A DNA stretch of 23,321 nt from JBOGFC01 sp050742155. Its GTDB lineage: Bacteria > Actinomycetota > Acidimicrobiia > Spongiisociales > JALYHC01. The notes beneath the pieces were generated by a model that saw only the letters and a program-made list of their open reading frames with translations, searched no databases and was not told the origin of the DNA. Within the stretch, counting starts at the first letter, position 1, and every line of letters begins with the position of its first letter. The DNA lies in NCBI GenBank assembly GCA_050742155.1, contig JBOGFC010000222.1, positions 1 through 23,321 on the forward strand. The letters are read 5' to 3'. Shown here piece after piece: positions 7,020 through 14,715 of the stretch. The position numbers and the translations under genes are program-made.

Positions 7020-8504
7020 GTGCCGGCGGACCCGCCAGCCAAGCGCTTCAAGGCCGCCCTCATCTTGGCGAAAGACGGGGCCTCGGTCGGCAGGGCCAGG
7101 TCGAGCGGGGTGCCGAAGAGGTCCTCAGAGTGGATCGCCAGCAGGGCGATGTCGTCGTCGAGCGCCTGGTTGCCGACCATGGAGAACAAGATGGAGGTGC
7201 ATCCCATCTCGGCGGAGATGGGCAGCGCCACCTCCCGCAGCATGTCGAGGCCTTTGCCGAGCGAGAGTCCCCGGCGCTCCACGAGACCGTCGGTGAAGAG
7301 GTAGACGGTACTGCCCGGAGGTATGGCGACCTCGCTGCTCCGGCGCTCTGTGGACTGCATCACTCCGATCGGGGGATCGGTCACGATGTCGACGAACCGG
7401 GCGGGGCCGTCCGGAAGGGCCAGGACCGGCGCCGGGTGCCCGGCGGACGAGATCTGCATCTTGCGGAACGCCGGCTCCAGAACGGCAAGCAGCACCGTGA
7501 CGAACTCCTCGGGCTCGAAGTGCGCCACCATCGCGTCGAGCCGTGACAGCACCTCGGCAGGATCCTCCCACTCGAGCGAGTAAGCACGAAGGGCGCTGCG
7601 GACACGTCCATCACCATGGTTGCCCCGAGCCCCTTGCCCACGACGTCTCCCATGATCAGGGCGACAACCCCGGACGGGAGGGAGAACACGTCGTACTAGT
7701 GCGGTGTCCCGGAAGTAGGTCGGATATATCGCCGAGGCCTCGGCGCCATCCGGCAAGGACGCACGACGAAGGCGCAGCCTGGCGCTGCGTCCAGGAGGAG
7801 GACGCCGCCGGGGGCGTCGAGGGCCGGCGAGATGCCGGTCGTACTTCCGGGTCGCTGCACTAGTCGCCACCCACGCCACCGTCCTCTCCCGACACATAAC
7901 GGGCTGCGAAGTCCAGTCCGGTGATGGCCAGGGGGCGGGCAGGCAGGAGGCTTCGCTGGAGGGCGGAGGCCGCGGCCCGCTCCTGACTGGCGCGCCTCGC
8001 TTGGGTAGCGAGGGCAACGCGGTCCGCCACGAGCTGCAAGAGCTCGGCATCCTCCGAATTGAAGCGGCGGGACTGCAGGGTGCCCACGTGGAGCACGCCG
8101 ATCACGAGGCCCGATACGACAAGCGGGACTCCCAGGAGCGAGCGGATGCCTTTGTCCCTCAGCATGGGGTTGAGGACGTTCGAGTGGTCTACGTCGTCGA
8201 TGATCACCGGCTGGCGCTCGGCGGCGATCCGACCGGCGAAGCCCATCCCGATCGGTATCTGGATGCCCTGCCGGACCTCCTCTTCGATGCCCTTCGCCGC
8301 GGTGGCGACCAGGTGACGGCCGGCCGGATCCATGAGGAGCACGGCGGCCGTATCGACGCGGAGGATGTCCCGGACGCGGTCGAGCAGCTCCCCGAGGAGG
8401 TCGTCGAGGTCGAGGCGAGCGAGCGTCGCCTCCGTCACCGCCTGGATGCGTGTGAGCTGCTCCTCGGCCGAGCGCGTCTGCTCGCGGAGTGGTGGAGATT
8501 GCAC
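7001..8504 (-). pseudogene. Broken GAF-PP2C (RsbU/SpoIIE-type) serine phosphatase
   Basis: The N-terminal piece (8504 down to about 7865) has a GAF sensor domain at about residues 30-170 and a linker ending ALQRSLLP...GGVGGD, the start of a PP2C phosphatase. The phosphatase continues after the insertion with YDVFSLPSGVVALIMGDVVGKGLGATMVM. A second lesion, one missing base near 7607-7609, shifts the frame before RVRSALRAYSLEWEDPAEVLSRL. The rest runs to the stop at 7001 and includes the metal motif DDDIALL. Restoring both lesions gives an ordinary RsbU-like protein of roughly 445 residues, a regulator of anti-sigma factor switches. The insertion splits GGD from YDVF exactly at a metal-binding Asp motif, removing in-frame expression. 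The N-terminal GAF part could still be translated alone (214 residues). Confidence 0.85.
7695..7864. mobile_element. MITE-like element of about 170 bp with imperfect terminal inverted repeats
   Basis: The ends are ACTAGTGCGGTGTCCCGGAA (7695 on) and, read inwards from 7864 on the other strand, ACTAGTGCAGCGACCCGGAA. Over the first 23 positions 20 agree. The interior has no transposase and is full of smaller palindromes, for example GCCGAGGCCTCGGC (7731-7744). It interrupts the phosphatase gene between the codons for GGD and YDVF. Both ends carry CTAG/TA, which fits IS630/Tc1-mariner type insertion into TA with target duplication. Removing one copy leaves GGC GAC TAG TAC, one base from the expected TGG (Trp) codon. 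The family link is inferred from the ends only. Confidence 0.75.
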
Positions 8505-8540
8505 CAGGGAAGGCTAGAGGTTTCTGTTGCCGTAGCTCAG

Positions 8541-8564
8541 GCCGCCTCCCTCAGGCAGGGCGGC
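8541..8564 (-). terminator. Hairpin just after the methyltransferase reading frame
   Basis: GCCG (8541-8544) pairs with CGGC (8561-8564), and CCCT pairs with AGGG inside it around a CAGGC loop. It begins 6 nt past the methyltransferase stop (8570) on the minus strand. This is only modest evidence for a terminator. Confidence 0.3.
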
Positions 8565-8569
8565 TGTCT

Positions 8570-9310
8570 TCAGGCGGAGGGCAAGTCGGCCCCCCTCCTG
8601 AGCACCGCAGCCCGCACCCGTTCTCGGATGACCAGTTCATCCGCGCCCCGTGCCAGGAGATGGCGAGCCGTCTCGAGCATCCCTTCCGGGATAATGCTCG
8701 TGGCGCCCTCCCGGGCGCGCCGCTCGAGCCATTCATCGACGCTTCGGTGGTGGACCAGTAGCTCGAACTTCCGCTGGCGCTCGGTCACGTACCATCCGCG
8801 CCGCTCCGCCTCCTCGAGCCTGGAACGAGCCTGGCGGATCTCCCGACTGTCCTGCTCCCCGTCCAGCCCACCCAGAGGCCTGATCCGACCCTGCTCCCAG
8901 ACCTCCACCCGGGCGTTCTCCGGCTCGGGGTGCACATCCAAGAGGACCCCGTCGGGGTGCAGCGAGCGATGTATCCGGCTCAGGGCGTGCACGACGCCCT
9001 CCAGCTCAATTCATCAGAGCGAATAGGAGAGGATCGCCACGTCGAAGCCATCCTCGGGCAGCTCCGCCTGGCGGATGTCGGCCACCGCGAACCGCACCTT
9101 GGAGCGGAGCGCCTGAGGGGTGTCTTCGATGGCCCGAGCGATCTCTTCCTCATCGGGGTCGAGCGCCAGAACGCGCCCAGCAACCGCCGCGTACCGCCAG
9201 GTCAACCGGCCGTCTCCGCAGCCGACCTCCAGCACGCTCTTGCCGTAGAAATCCACCAGCTCATGGATGACGCGGGTTTCCACGCCTTCTGGATCGATCG
9301 AAACACTCAC
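8570..9310 (-). pseudogene. Class I SAM-dependent methyltransferase interrupted by two in-frame TGA codons (pseudogene or recoded gene)
   Basis: One frame runs from GTG 9310 (GGAGGAG site about 6-7 nt upstream) to the stop at 8570, broken only by TGA TGA at 9016-9011. The first part has the SAM-binding motif SVLEVGCGDGRLTW (residues 25-38), the acidic motif LALDPDEEEI and motif IV FDVAILSYSL. The second part continues without any frame change as IELEGVVHALSRIHRSLHPDGVLLDVHP, the next helix and strand of the same Rossmann fold, followed by a C-terminal region with RRGWYVTERQRKFELLVHH. The two halves are therefore one gene of 246 codons plus stop. Either two point changes killed it, in a patch where the neighbour is also broken, or the TGAs are read through. 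The substrate is unknown. Confidence 0.7.
8982..9000 (-). other. Stem-loop 17 nt after the paired TGA codons (possible SECIS-like element)
   Basis: On the minus strand AGGGCGT (9000-8994), loop CGTGC (8993-8989) and ACGCCCT (8988-8982) form a perfect 7-bp stem. The loop starts 17 nt after the second TGA and 20 nt after the first, and it has a G in its first two bases. These are positions expected of a bacterial SECIS element. GC-rich coding DNA produces such hairpins by chance, so this is only suggestive. Confidence 0.25.
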
Positions 9311-9395
9311 AGCCGCTCCTCCGGGCTACCTCAGCCTGGGAGGGATCGTAGCGATGGAACAGTGACCGGACGGGAGCCCACCATGGGTACCGCGC

Positions 9396-10091
9396 TCAGT
9401 CCAGGTCGAGCACGAAGGAGAAGCCCGCTTCCTGGTGGTCGCCGGCGTCGTGCAGCTCCATCAGCAGCTCCGGCTGGAAGATCCCGTCGGCCTCGTTACG
9501 GGGCTCGTCCGGGAAGTAGAGCTGGGTAGTGAGGATCGGTCCGTTGGGCGCCTGCACTCGCACGTGGATGTGCCGAGTACGAGAGCCGTAGTTACCGGGA
9601 ACCACGGTCTCCAGACCGAAGCGGCCCTCCTGGTCGGCGAACTGATGGCCCCGCAGCCGGTAGCCCGCGTTGTCGTACTCCCCAGCCGCGTCCGCCTGCC
9701 AGAAGTCGAGCAGCGCCCCGCCCACCGGCCGGCAGCCGCTATCGGTCACCAGCCCGGCCAGCAACAGGCGTACTCCCTCCATGCCCGGCTCGAGCAACGC
9801 GGCCCGCTCCGGCGAGTCGGGGGTGAAGAAGGGTCCGGCGGTCTGGGAAGGAGTGGGCTCGTCGCCGTCGTCGCACGCCGGAGTGGGGGCCAATGGGCCG
9901 ACCGTGGAGGGAGCGGCCCCCGCGGTGGTGGCCGGGGCCGGCTCCGAGGACCTAGTCGGGGTCACCGAGACCGCGGTGGTGGGTGCGGCGCCCTCGGGCT
10001 GCGGCCGGCAGGCGGCCAGCACGATGGGGAGTGAAAAGGCCCACTGCAGGAAGCGGCGACGGGTCACCCAGGTGGGACGAGGCTGGCTCAC
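9396..10091 (-). CDS. Exported lipoprotein related to intradiol ring-cleavage dioxygenases
   Basis: The 231-residue protein begins with a twin-arginine-like RRRFLQW (residues 11-17), a hydrophobic stretch and a lipobox ending in Cys28 (VLAAC), so it is probably a Tat-exported lipoprotein. A low-complexity A/T/P/S linker runs to about residue 72. The catalytic domain resembles protocatechuate/catechol dioxygenases: TAGPFF near residue 84, LDFWQADAAGEYDN with Tyr139, VVPGNYGSRTRHIHV with Tyr168, His174 and His176. These are the four expected Fe(III) ligands in the right order. The GTG start has GGGAGGAG just upstream. The real substrate of such secreted homologues is unknown. It stands alone, divergent from a small membrane protein gene. 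Confidence 0.8.
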   Translation of the reverse strand: MSQPRPTWVTRRRFLQWAFSLPIVLAACRPQPEGAAPTTAVSVTPTRSSEPAPATTAGAAPSTVGPLAPTPACDDGDEPTPSQTAGPFFTPDSPERAALLEPGMEGVRLLLAGLVTDSGCRPVGGALLDFWQADAAGEYDNAGYRLRGHQFADQEGRFGLETVVPGNYGSRTRHIHVRVQAPNGPILTTQLYFPDEPRNEADGIFQPELLMELHDAGDHQEAGFSFVLDLD

Positions 10092-10227
10092 GGTCTCCTC
10101 CCTGACGATCCGGCCTCACGCTACCGGCGCCGGGTGGCTACGAGCGCTCACGACACCTCCACACGCTCTTCATCAGTTCTCCACACTCGAGAGAGACCAT
10201 GGCCTCGCCATCGAGAAAGGAGCGACC

Positions 10228-10557
10228 ATGAATCGACGAGTCGTAGGGGCCATCCTCACCCTCCTGGCCTTGGCGGTCCTGGTGGCGGTCGGCTACGGCG
10301 CCTACCAGGCAGGATGGGAGCGGGGCCTGACGGCTACCGACCCGGAGGCGGTCCGGCCCCACCTAGGACCGGGCTACCGGCCCTTCTTCCCCTTCGGGTT
10401 CCTGTTCCCGTTGCTGTTCTTCTTCCTCTTCTTCTGGCTGATCGCCAAGGCCTTCTGGTGGCGGCCCTGGAGGGGACCGGGCAGCGGCGGGGAGCACATG
10501 GAGGACCATCTGAGGGACTGGCACCGGCGGGCCCACGAGGGCGGCACCGCCAGCTGA
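10228..10557 (+). CDS. Small membrane protein with two hydrophobic segments
   Basis: The ATG at 10228 has AAAGGAG 5 nt upstream and gives 109 residues. The same frame is open upstream, but the ribosome site and the signal-like N-terminus MNRRVVGAILTLLALAVLVAVGYGAYQAGWERG favour this start. A second very hydrophobic, Phe-rich segment spans about residues 51-72 (FPFGFLFPLLFFFLFFWLIA). The charged tail ends with DHLRDWHRRAHEG. I recall similar small proteins lying next to two-component system genes in other bacteria, but no such gene is intact here. The function is not known. A strong hairpin follows the stop. Confidence 0.7.
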   Translation: MNRRVVGAILTLLALAVLVAVGYGAYQAGWERGLTATDPEAVRPHLGPGYRPFFPFGFLFPLLFFFLFFWLIAKAFWWRPWRGPGSGGEHMEDHLRDWHRRAHEGGTAS

Positions 10558-10574
10558 CCACACCTGGAAGGCTG

Positions 10575-10602
10575 GGGGCCCGGGGCGAGCGCCTCGGGCC
10601 CC
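10575..10602 (+). terminator. Strong GC hairpin after the small membrane protein gene
   Basis: Bases 10575-10586 pair with 10591-10602 over 12 bp with a single G-T pair, around a GAGC loop. It starts 18 nt after the stop codon of the gene ending at 10557. No T run follows, which is common in high-GC actinobacterial terminators. Confidence 0.6.
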
Positions 10603-10603
10603 G

Positions 10604-10744
10604 CCGCAAGAGGAGAATGGCGTCGTGAAGACCGTGCCGACTGATGATCGACACCGGGACCATCGTCGAGACACCACGAGCGCCTACGGACACCGTCCCC
10701 TACCGGCAGGGTCCGTCCTGTATCGCCATATGATCACGTGGGGT
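10604..10744. other. Gene-free stretch, possibly a degraded response-regulator start
   Basis: No convincing intact gene is seen here. AGAGGAG at about 10610 is followed by GTGAAGACCGTG at 10625. Shifting between frames gives pieces such as MKTV, DD and TIVETPRA that recall the N-terminus of a response regulator (MKTVLVVDDD...DIVETVRA). This may be a remnant, or chance. A CGTGGG/CCCACG hairpin (10737-10756) covers the end of the lgt-like gene on the other strand. Confidence 0.25.
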
Positions 10745-11608
10745 TCAGTTCCCACGAGCCGACCCGTCGATCCGTGCCGTTGCCTCAGTGTCAGCATGTC
10801 CGCGTCGCTGCCATACCAGCCAGCCGAACGCGGCCAGCCCGGCAGTCAGACCCACCCATTGGCTCCAGGTGAGCGACCCGGCCATCCGGTCCATATCGTT
10901 GCCGATCCTGGTGAAGTCGATGGCGAATCGTTGCAGCCCGTACCACCCCACCCAGACGGCGAACATGACACCGGGCCGCCACCGGCGGTGCAGCATCCAC
11001 CAAAGCACCCCGAAGAGCGCCGCGGCGCCGATCAGGTCGTAGAGGGCGGTGTGGTGGTAGGTGCCACATACCGTACCGATAGGTAGACACTCAAGACTGT
11101 TGTGGCCGGGGGCCAGGTCGTAACCGCCCCGCACCGTGTAGCCGAGAAGAAAACTGGTGGAAGAGCCGAGATGCTCGACGATCGCCAAATCCCCGATTCG
11201 GCCCACCACCGTCCCCAACGCAAGTGCGGGAGCGGCGAGATCCAACACGGGGACGAAGTCCACGCCGAGACGGCGGAGCCTCCACCAGGCGGCGGCGATT
11301 CCCCCAGCGAACCCACCGAGGATGGAGAACGACCCACCGAGCGGGGAGAGGGCATGATGCAGGGGTGCGCCGTCCATCAGCTGGGCGGGGACGGTGAGGT
11401 AACGGGCCCCCACCAGAGCGCCCACCAGCGCCCAGGTCAGGGCAGAAGACAGAGCCTCGGTGTCGAGGCCCCGGGAGCGGGCCAGCCGCTGTAACAGCCA
11501 GGCGCCCACCAGGAACCCGACCGCGGCGAACAGGCCGTGGAGGGAGAGAGCGACCGGTCCGAGGTGGTAGATTGGTATGGGTGGATAGCTGATCGAGCCG
11601 AGAAACAT
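10745..11608 (-). CDS. lgt: Lgt-like prolipoprotein diacylglyceryl transferase homologue
   Basis: The 287-residue membrane protein has about seven hydrophobic helices and the Lgt layout: ISYPPIPIYHLGPVALSLHGL at the start, GGSFSILGGFAGG near 91-103, VGRIGDLAIVEHLG near 135-148, YHHTALYDLIG near 184-194 and LQRFAIDFTR near 225-234. Lgt transfers diacylglycerol to the lipobox Cys of prolipoproteins. Compared with E. coli Lgt, the arginines corresponding to R143 and R239 are kept. The position of N146 is Asp (GRIGD), and the His of the usual SxHG segment (H103) is not seen. It may be a specialised paralogue. It is downstream of the copper ATPase on the same strand but has its own copy of the 17-bp dyad upstream. 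The ATG at 11608 is the first residue of the canonical N-terminus. Confidence 0.8.
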   Translation of the reverse strand: MFLGSISYPPIPIYHLGPVALSLHGLFAAVGFLVGAWLLQRLARSRGLDTEALSSALTWALVGALVGARYLTVPAQLMDGAPLHHALSPLGGSFSILGGFAGGIAAAWWRLRRLGVDFVPVLDLAAPALALGTVVGRIGDLAIVEHLGSSTSFLLGYTVRGGYDLAPGHNSLECLPIGTVCGTYHHTALYDLIGAAALFGVLWWMLHRRWRPGVMFAVWVGWYGLQRFAIDFTRIGNDMDRMAGSLTWSQWVGLTAGLAAFGWLVWQRRGHADTEATARIDGSARGN

Positions 11609-11627
11609 TCCGCCACACTAACCCAAC

Positions 11628-11644
11628 TACGATGCCTTGTCGTA
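11628..11644 (-). promoter_or_regulatory. 17-bp dyad operator, copy E, upstream of lgt
   Basis: Read on the minus strand it is TACGACAAGGCATCGTA, ending 19 nt before the lgt start codon. It matches the consensus TACnAnGnnnCnTnGTA except at position 7 and agrees with copy B at 13 of 17 positions. No clear -10 box abuts it here. Confidence 0.55.
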
Positions 11645-11665
11645 AGTGGGGACGTCCTCTCCGCC

Positions 11666-14623
11666 TCAGCGCTCCAAGTACTTCTCGGGTTCTGCTACGA
11701 AGCTTCGGTGACAGGCTTCGGAGCAGAAGTAGTAGGTCTGCCCCTGGTGGTCGTGGCTGGCGGCGGCCTGGGAGGGGTCGATGTCCATTCCACACACCGG
11801 GTCGCGTACTGATTCCATCTTCTTCTCCTCTGGTTGCTGGTCGGGTGTTTCCACGGTCGGCTCAGATGCGGTCGTCTCTCCGACCGGGGGGAGGGGCTGG
11901 GGTTGGTAACGACGCAGCCGGTTGGCGTTGCCTACCACCGAGAGGGAACTCGCCGCCATGGCAGCGGCGGCGATGACCGGGCTCAAGAGCAGACCGGTGA
12001 TCGGGTAGAGCACCCCAGCGGCGATAGGGATACCCAACGTGTTGTAGCCGAAGGCGAACCCCAGGTTCTCTTTGATGTTTCTCATGGCGGCCCGGCTCAG
12101 GGTAAGGGTGGTCACTACCCCCCGGAGCTCACCGGAGATCAGGGTGACGTCGGCGGCTTCGATGGCGACGTCGGTCCCGGAGCCGATGGCGATACCGACG
12201 TCGGCCTGGGCTAGGGCTGGTGCGTCGTTGATCCCGTCTCCGACCATTCCCACCAGTTTCCCCTCCGCCTGGAGGCGACGCACTTCGAGGGCTTTGTCCT
12301 GGGGGAGCACCTCGGCGAGCACCCGTCCGATCCCGACTTGGCGGGCGATGGCGGCGGCGGTGCGCCGGTTGTCTCCGGTGATCATCACCACTTCCACTCC
12401 GAGCCTTTTCAGGGCGGCCACCGCTGCGGCCGAGTCCTCTTTGACGGTGTCGGCCACCGCAACCACCCCGGCCGGGGCCCCGTCGACGGCCACGAGCATC
12501 GGGGTTTTGCCGGCCTCGGAGAGGCTGGCGGTGGTGGCCTCGAGACCGGTGGTGTCGACGCCGGCGTGGTCGAGCAGTGCCCGGTTGCCGATAAGCACCT
12601 CCCGGCTGTCGACGGTGGCATGGATGCCCCGGCCGGTCACCGACTCGAAACCCTCGGGATCCAGCAACCCGATCCCTTGCTCCTCGGCACCACGGACGAT
12701 CGCCTCACCCAGGGGATGTTCGGAGAGCCTCTCAGCCGAAGCGACCAACCGGAGGAGATCGGTCTCGGTGTGGGAGCCGACCGCGACCACGTCGGTGAGG
12801 GCCGGCCGGCCTCGGGTGATGGTTCCGGTCTTGTCCAGGATCAAGGTGGAGAGCCGGTGGGCGGTCTCCAACGCCTCGGCGGAGCGGATCAGGATCCCCT
12901 GCTGGGCCGCCTTGCCCGTGCCCACCTGAATCGAGAGCGGGGTGGCTAGGCCCAGGGCGCAGGGACAGGCGATGATGAGCACTGTGAGGCTCGCTCCCAG
13001 GGCGAAGACCAGCGCCGGGGACGGGCCGACCACGAACCATATGACGAAGGTGGCGATGGCGATGAAGATCACCGCCGGGACGAAGTAGGAGGCTACCTTG
13101 TCGGCCAGTCGCTGGATGGGCGCCTTCGAGGCTTGCGCCTCCTCCACCAGGCGGATGATCTGGGCCAGCATGGTGTCTCGGCCCACTCGGGAGGCCCGCA
13201 TCCGGAACGCGCCGGTCTGGTTGAGGGTGGCCCCGATCACCATGTCACCGGGTGCTTTCTCGACCGGGATCGATTCGCCGGTGACCATCGACTCGTCCAG
13301 AGTCGAGTTGCCCTCGGTGATCTCCCCGTCCACCGGGACCTTCTCTCCGGGGCGGACCACGACGATCTCGTCTATCTCCACCTCTTCGACCGGCACTTCC
13401 ATTTCTTGCCCATTCCGGATGACCCGGGCGGTCTTGGCTTGGAGGTCGACCAGCTTTCGGATCGCCTCCCCCGTCCCTGCCTTGGCCCGAGCCTCGATAA
13501 GCCGACCCAGCAGGATCAAGGTGATGATCACCCCCACCGCCTCGTAGTAGACCTGGCGTAGGTCGGCAGGCAGCAGCTCTGGTGCCACCGTGACTACCAG
13601 GCTGTAGGCGAAGGCGGCGGTAGTGCCCAGCGTGATCAGGCTGTTCATCTCGGCGTTGCGGTGGATCAGAGCCAGCCAGCCGGTTCGGTGGATCGGCCAT
13701 CCGGTGTAGAAGAAGACCGGCACGGCGAGGGTCAGCTGGGCCCAGGGATTCTCCAGCCATCCCGGGACGGGCAGGCCGAACAACTCGCCGGCCATCACCG
13801 CATAGAGCACGGGGAGGGTGAGAACCGCTCCGACCAGGACTCGGCGGGCCAGGTCTTTGATCTCCGCCCGCCGATCCGCCGCCTCGGAATCGTTGCCGCC
13901 GGGTCTGGCGGTCTCGCTTCTCGGTTCGATCCGGTATCCCAGGTCAGCCACCACCGACTGGAGGCGTGCCACGTCCACCTGCTCCGACTCGTATGCGACG
14001 GTGACCCGTTCGGTCCCGATGTTAACGTCGACCCGCTTCACGCCCGGCACCGTTTCCAGAGTCGACTCGATGTTGTAGACACAGGTAGCGCAGCTAGCCC
14101 CGCCTCCCCGCAGGGCGAACTCGGCTCGCTGCGTCCCGTTCATCGTGCCGGCCGTCCCGACCGATACCACCCGGTTTTTCTGATGGTTGTGACCGTCGCT
14201 AGAAACGGTGTCGGCATCGGTGGCGGGTGCCGTCGATGGTCCACCGGGGTACGGCTCCACGAGCAGAGTGCCGTGCACCATGTTCATCCCGCAGGCGAAC
14301 CCGATCTCTCCGCTGGCCTCGGGTGTGAGTTCTACGGTGCTCTTCCCAAAGGCCGGAATCGCCCGATTCACCCCGAAGTCGGGGAACACCACTCGGGAGG
14401 TGCATTCGCCTGATTCCCGCCGATCGAAGGTCAGCCGCACCGGGACACCCTCCCGTACCCGGATCCGATCGGGGAGGTAGCCGCCTTTGACCGTGACCAC
14501 CACCTCCTGGACGCCGTCATGCATCTCGGCAAGAGCGACCGGCCTGGGACCGAAGAAGAACCTGGCCAGAACCGCAATCAGCGCCGCCCCACCTACGGCA
14601 ACCAGTATCTCGACTCCACTCAT
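11666..14623 (-). CDS. Copper-type P1B ATPase with N-terminal cupredoxin and HMA domains and C-terminal YHS domain
   Basis: This 985-residue protein is a four-part fusion. After one membrane anchor (residues 5-24) comes a cupredoxin-like domain (about 38-125) with Cys74 and FACGMNMVHG (Cys111, His117). A heavy-metal-associated domain follows (about 168-232, SCATC with Cys178/Cys181). The P1B ATPase core has TGES (448-451), the membrane metal site CPC (553-555), phosphorylated Asp597 in DKTGT, HP (636-637) and GDGINDAP (795-802). The C-terminal YHS domain (about 938-985) has PVCGMD and YFCSEAC. CPC and HMA indicate Cu(I) or Ag(I). It may detoxify copper or load it into exported cuproproteins. 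The nearby oxidase genes make the second likely. ATG 14623 is preferred to GTG 14629 because of GGAG spacing and TGATG coupling to a small upstream frame. Confidence 0.92.
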   Translation of the reverse strand: MSGVEILVAVGGAALIAVLARFFFGPRPVALAEMHDGVQEVVVTVKGGYLPDRIRVREGVPVRLTFDRRESGECTSRVVFPDFGVNRAIPAFGKSTVELTPEASGEIGFACGMNMVHGTLLVEPYPGGPSTAPATDADTVSSDGHNHQKNRVVSVGTAGTMNGTQRAEFALRGGGASCATCVYNIESTLETVPGVKRVDVNIGTERVTVAYESEQVDVARLQSVVADLGYRIEPRSETARPGGNDSEAADRRAEIKDLARRVLVGAVLTLPVLYAVMAGELFGLPVPGWLENPWAQLTLAVPVFFYTGWPIHRTGWLALIHRNAEMNSLITLGTTAAFAYSLVVTVAPELLPADLRQVYYEAVGVIITLILLGRLIEARAKAGTGEAIRKLVDLQAKTARVIRNGQEMEVPVEEVEIDEIVVVRPGEKVPVDGEITEGNSTLDESMVTGESIPVEKAPGDMVIGATLNQTGAFRMRASRVGRDTMLAQIIRLVEEAQASKAPIQRLADKVASYFVPAVIFIAIATFVIWFVVGPSPALVFALGASLTVLIIACPCALGLATPLSIQVGTGKAAQQGILIRSAEALETAHRLSTLILDKTGTITRGRPALTDVVAVGSHTETDLLRLVASAERLSEHPLGEAIVRGAEEQGIGLLDPEGFESVTGRGIHATVDSREVLIGNRALLDHAGVDTTGLEATTASLSEAGKTPMLVAVDGAPAGVVAVADTVKEDSAAAVAALKRLGVEVVMITGDNRRTAAAIARQVGIGRVLAEVLPQDKALEVRRLQAEGKLVGMVGDGINDAPALAQADVGIAIGSGTDVAIEAADVTLISGELRGVVTTLTLSRAAMRNIKENLGFAFGYNTLGIPIAAGVLYPITGLLLSPVIAAAAMAASSLSVVGNANRLRRYQPQPLPPVGETTASEPTVETPDQQPEEKKMESVRDPVCGMDIDPSQAAASHDHQGQTYYFCSEACHRSFVAEPEKYLER

Positions 14624-14670
14624 CACCACTCCAACTCGATCGGCACTTGCATGTTCGGCAAGTCTCTCAT
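14623..14670 (-). CDS. Possible 15-codon leader peptide coupled to the copper ATPase
   Basis: The minus strand reads ATG (14670) to TGA (14623), encoding MRDLPNMQVPIELEW. AGGAG lies 7 nt upstream of the ATG. The TGA shares one base with the ATPase start (TGATG), the usual arrangement for translational coupling. Such a short frame can occur by chance. It shows no evident Cys or His cluster that would sense copper. Confidence 0.35.
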   Translation of the reverse strand: MRDLPNMQVPIELEW

Positions 14671-14715
14671 CTCACATCTCCTACCGACTGGTCATTAGAC
14701 ACCAAGCACATAGAC

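Noticed and set aside
7543..7863. 106-residue + strand frame crossing the MITE-like element
   Set aside because: It spans phosphatase coding sequence and the insertion, and has no transposase similarity or ribosome site.
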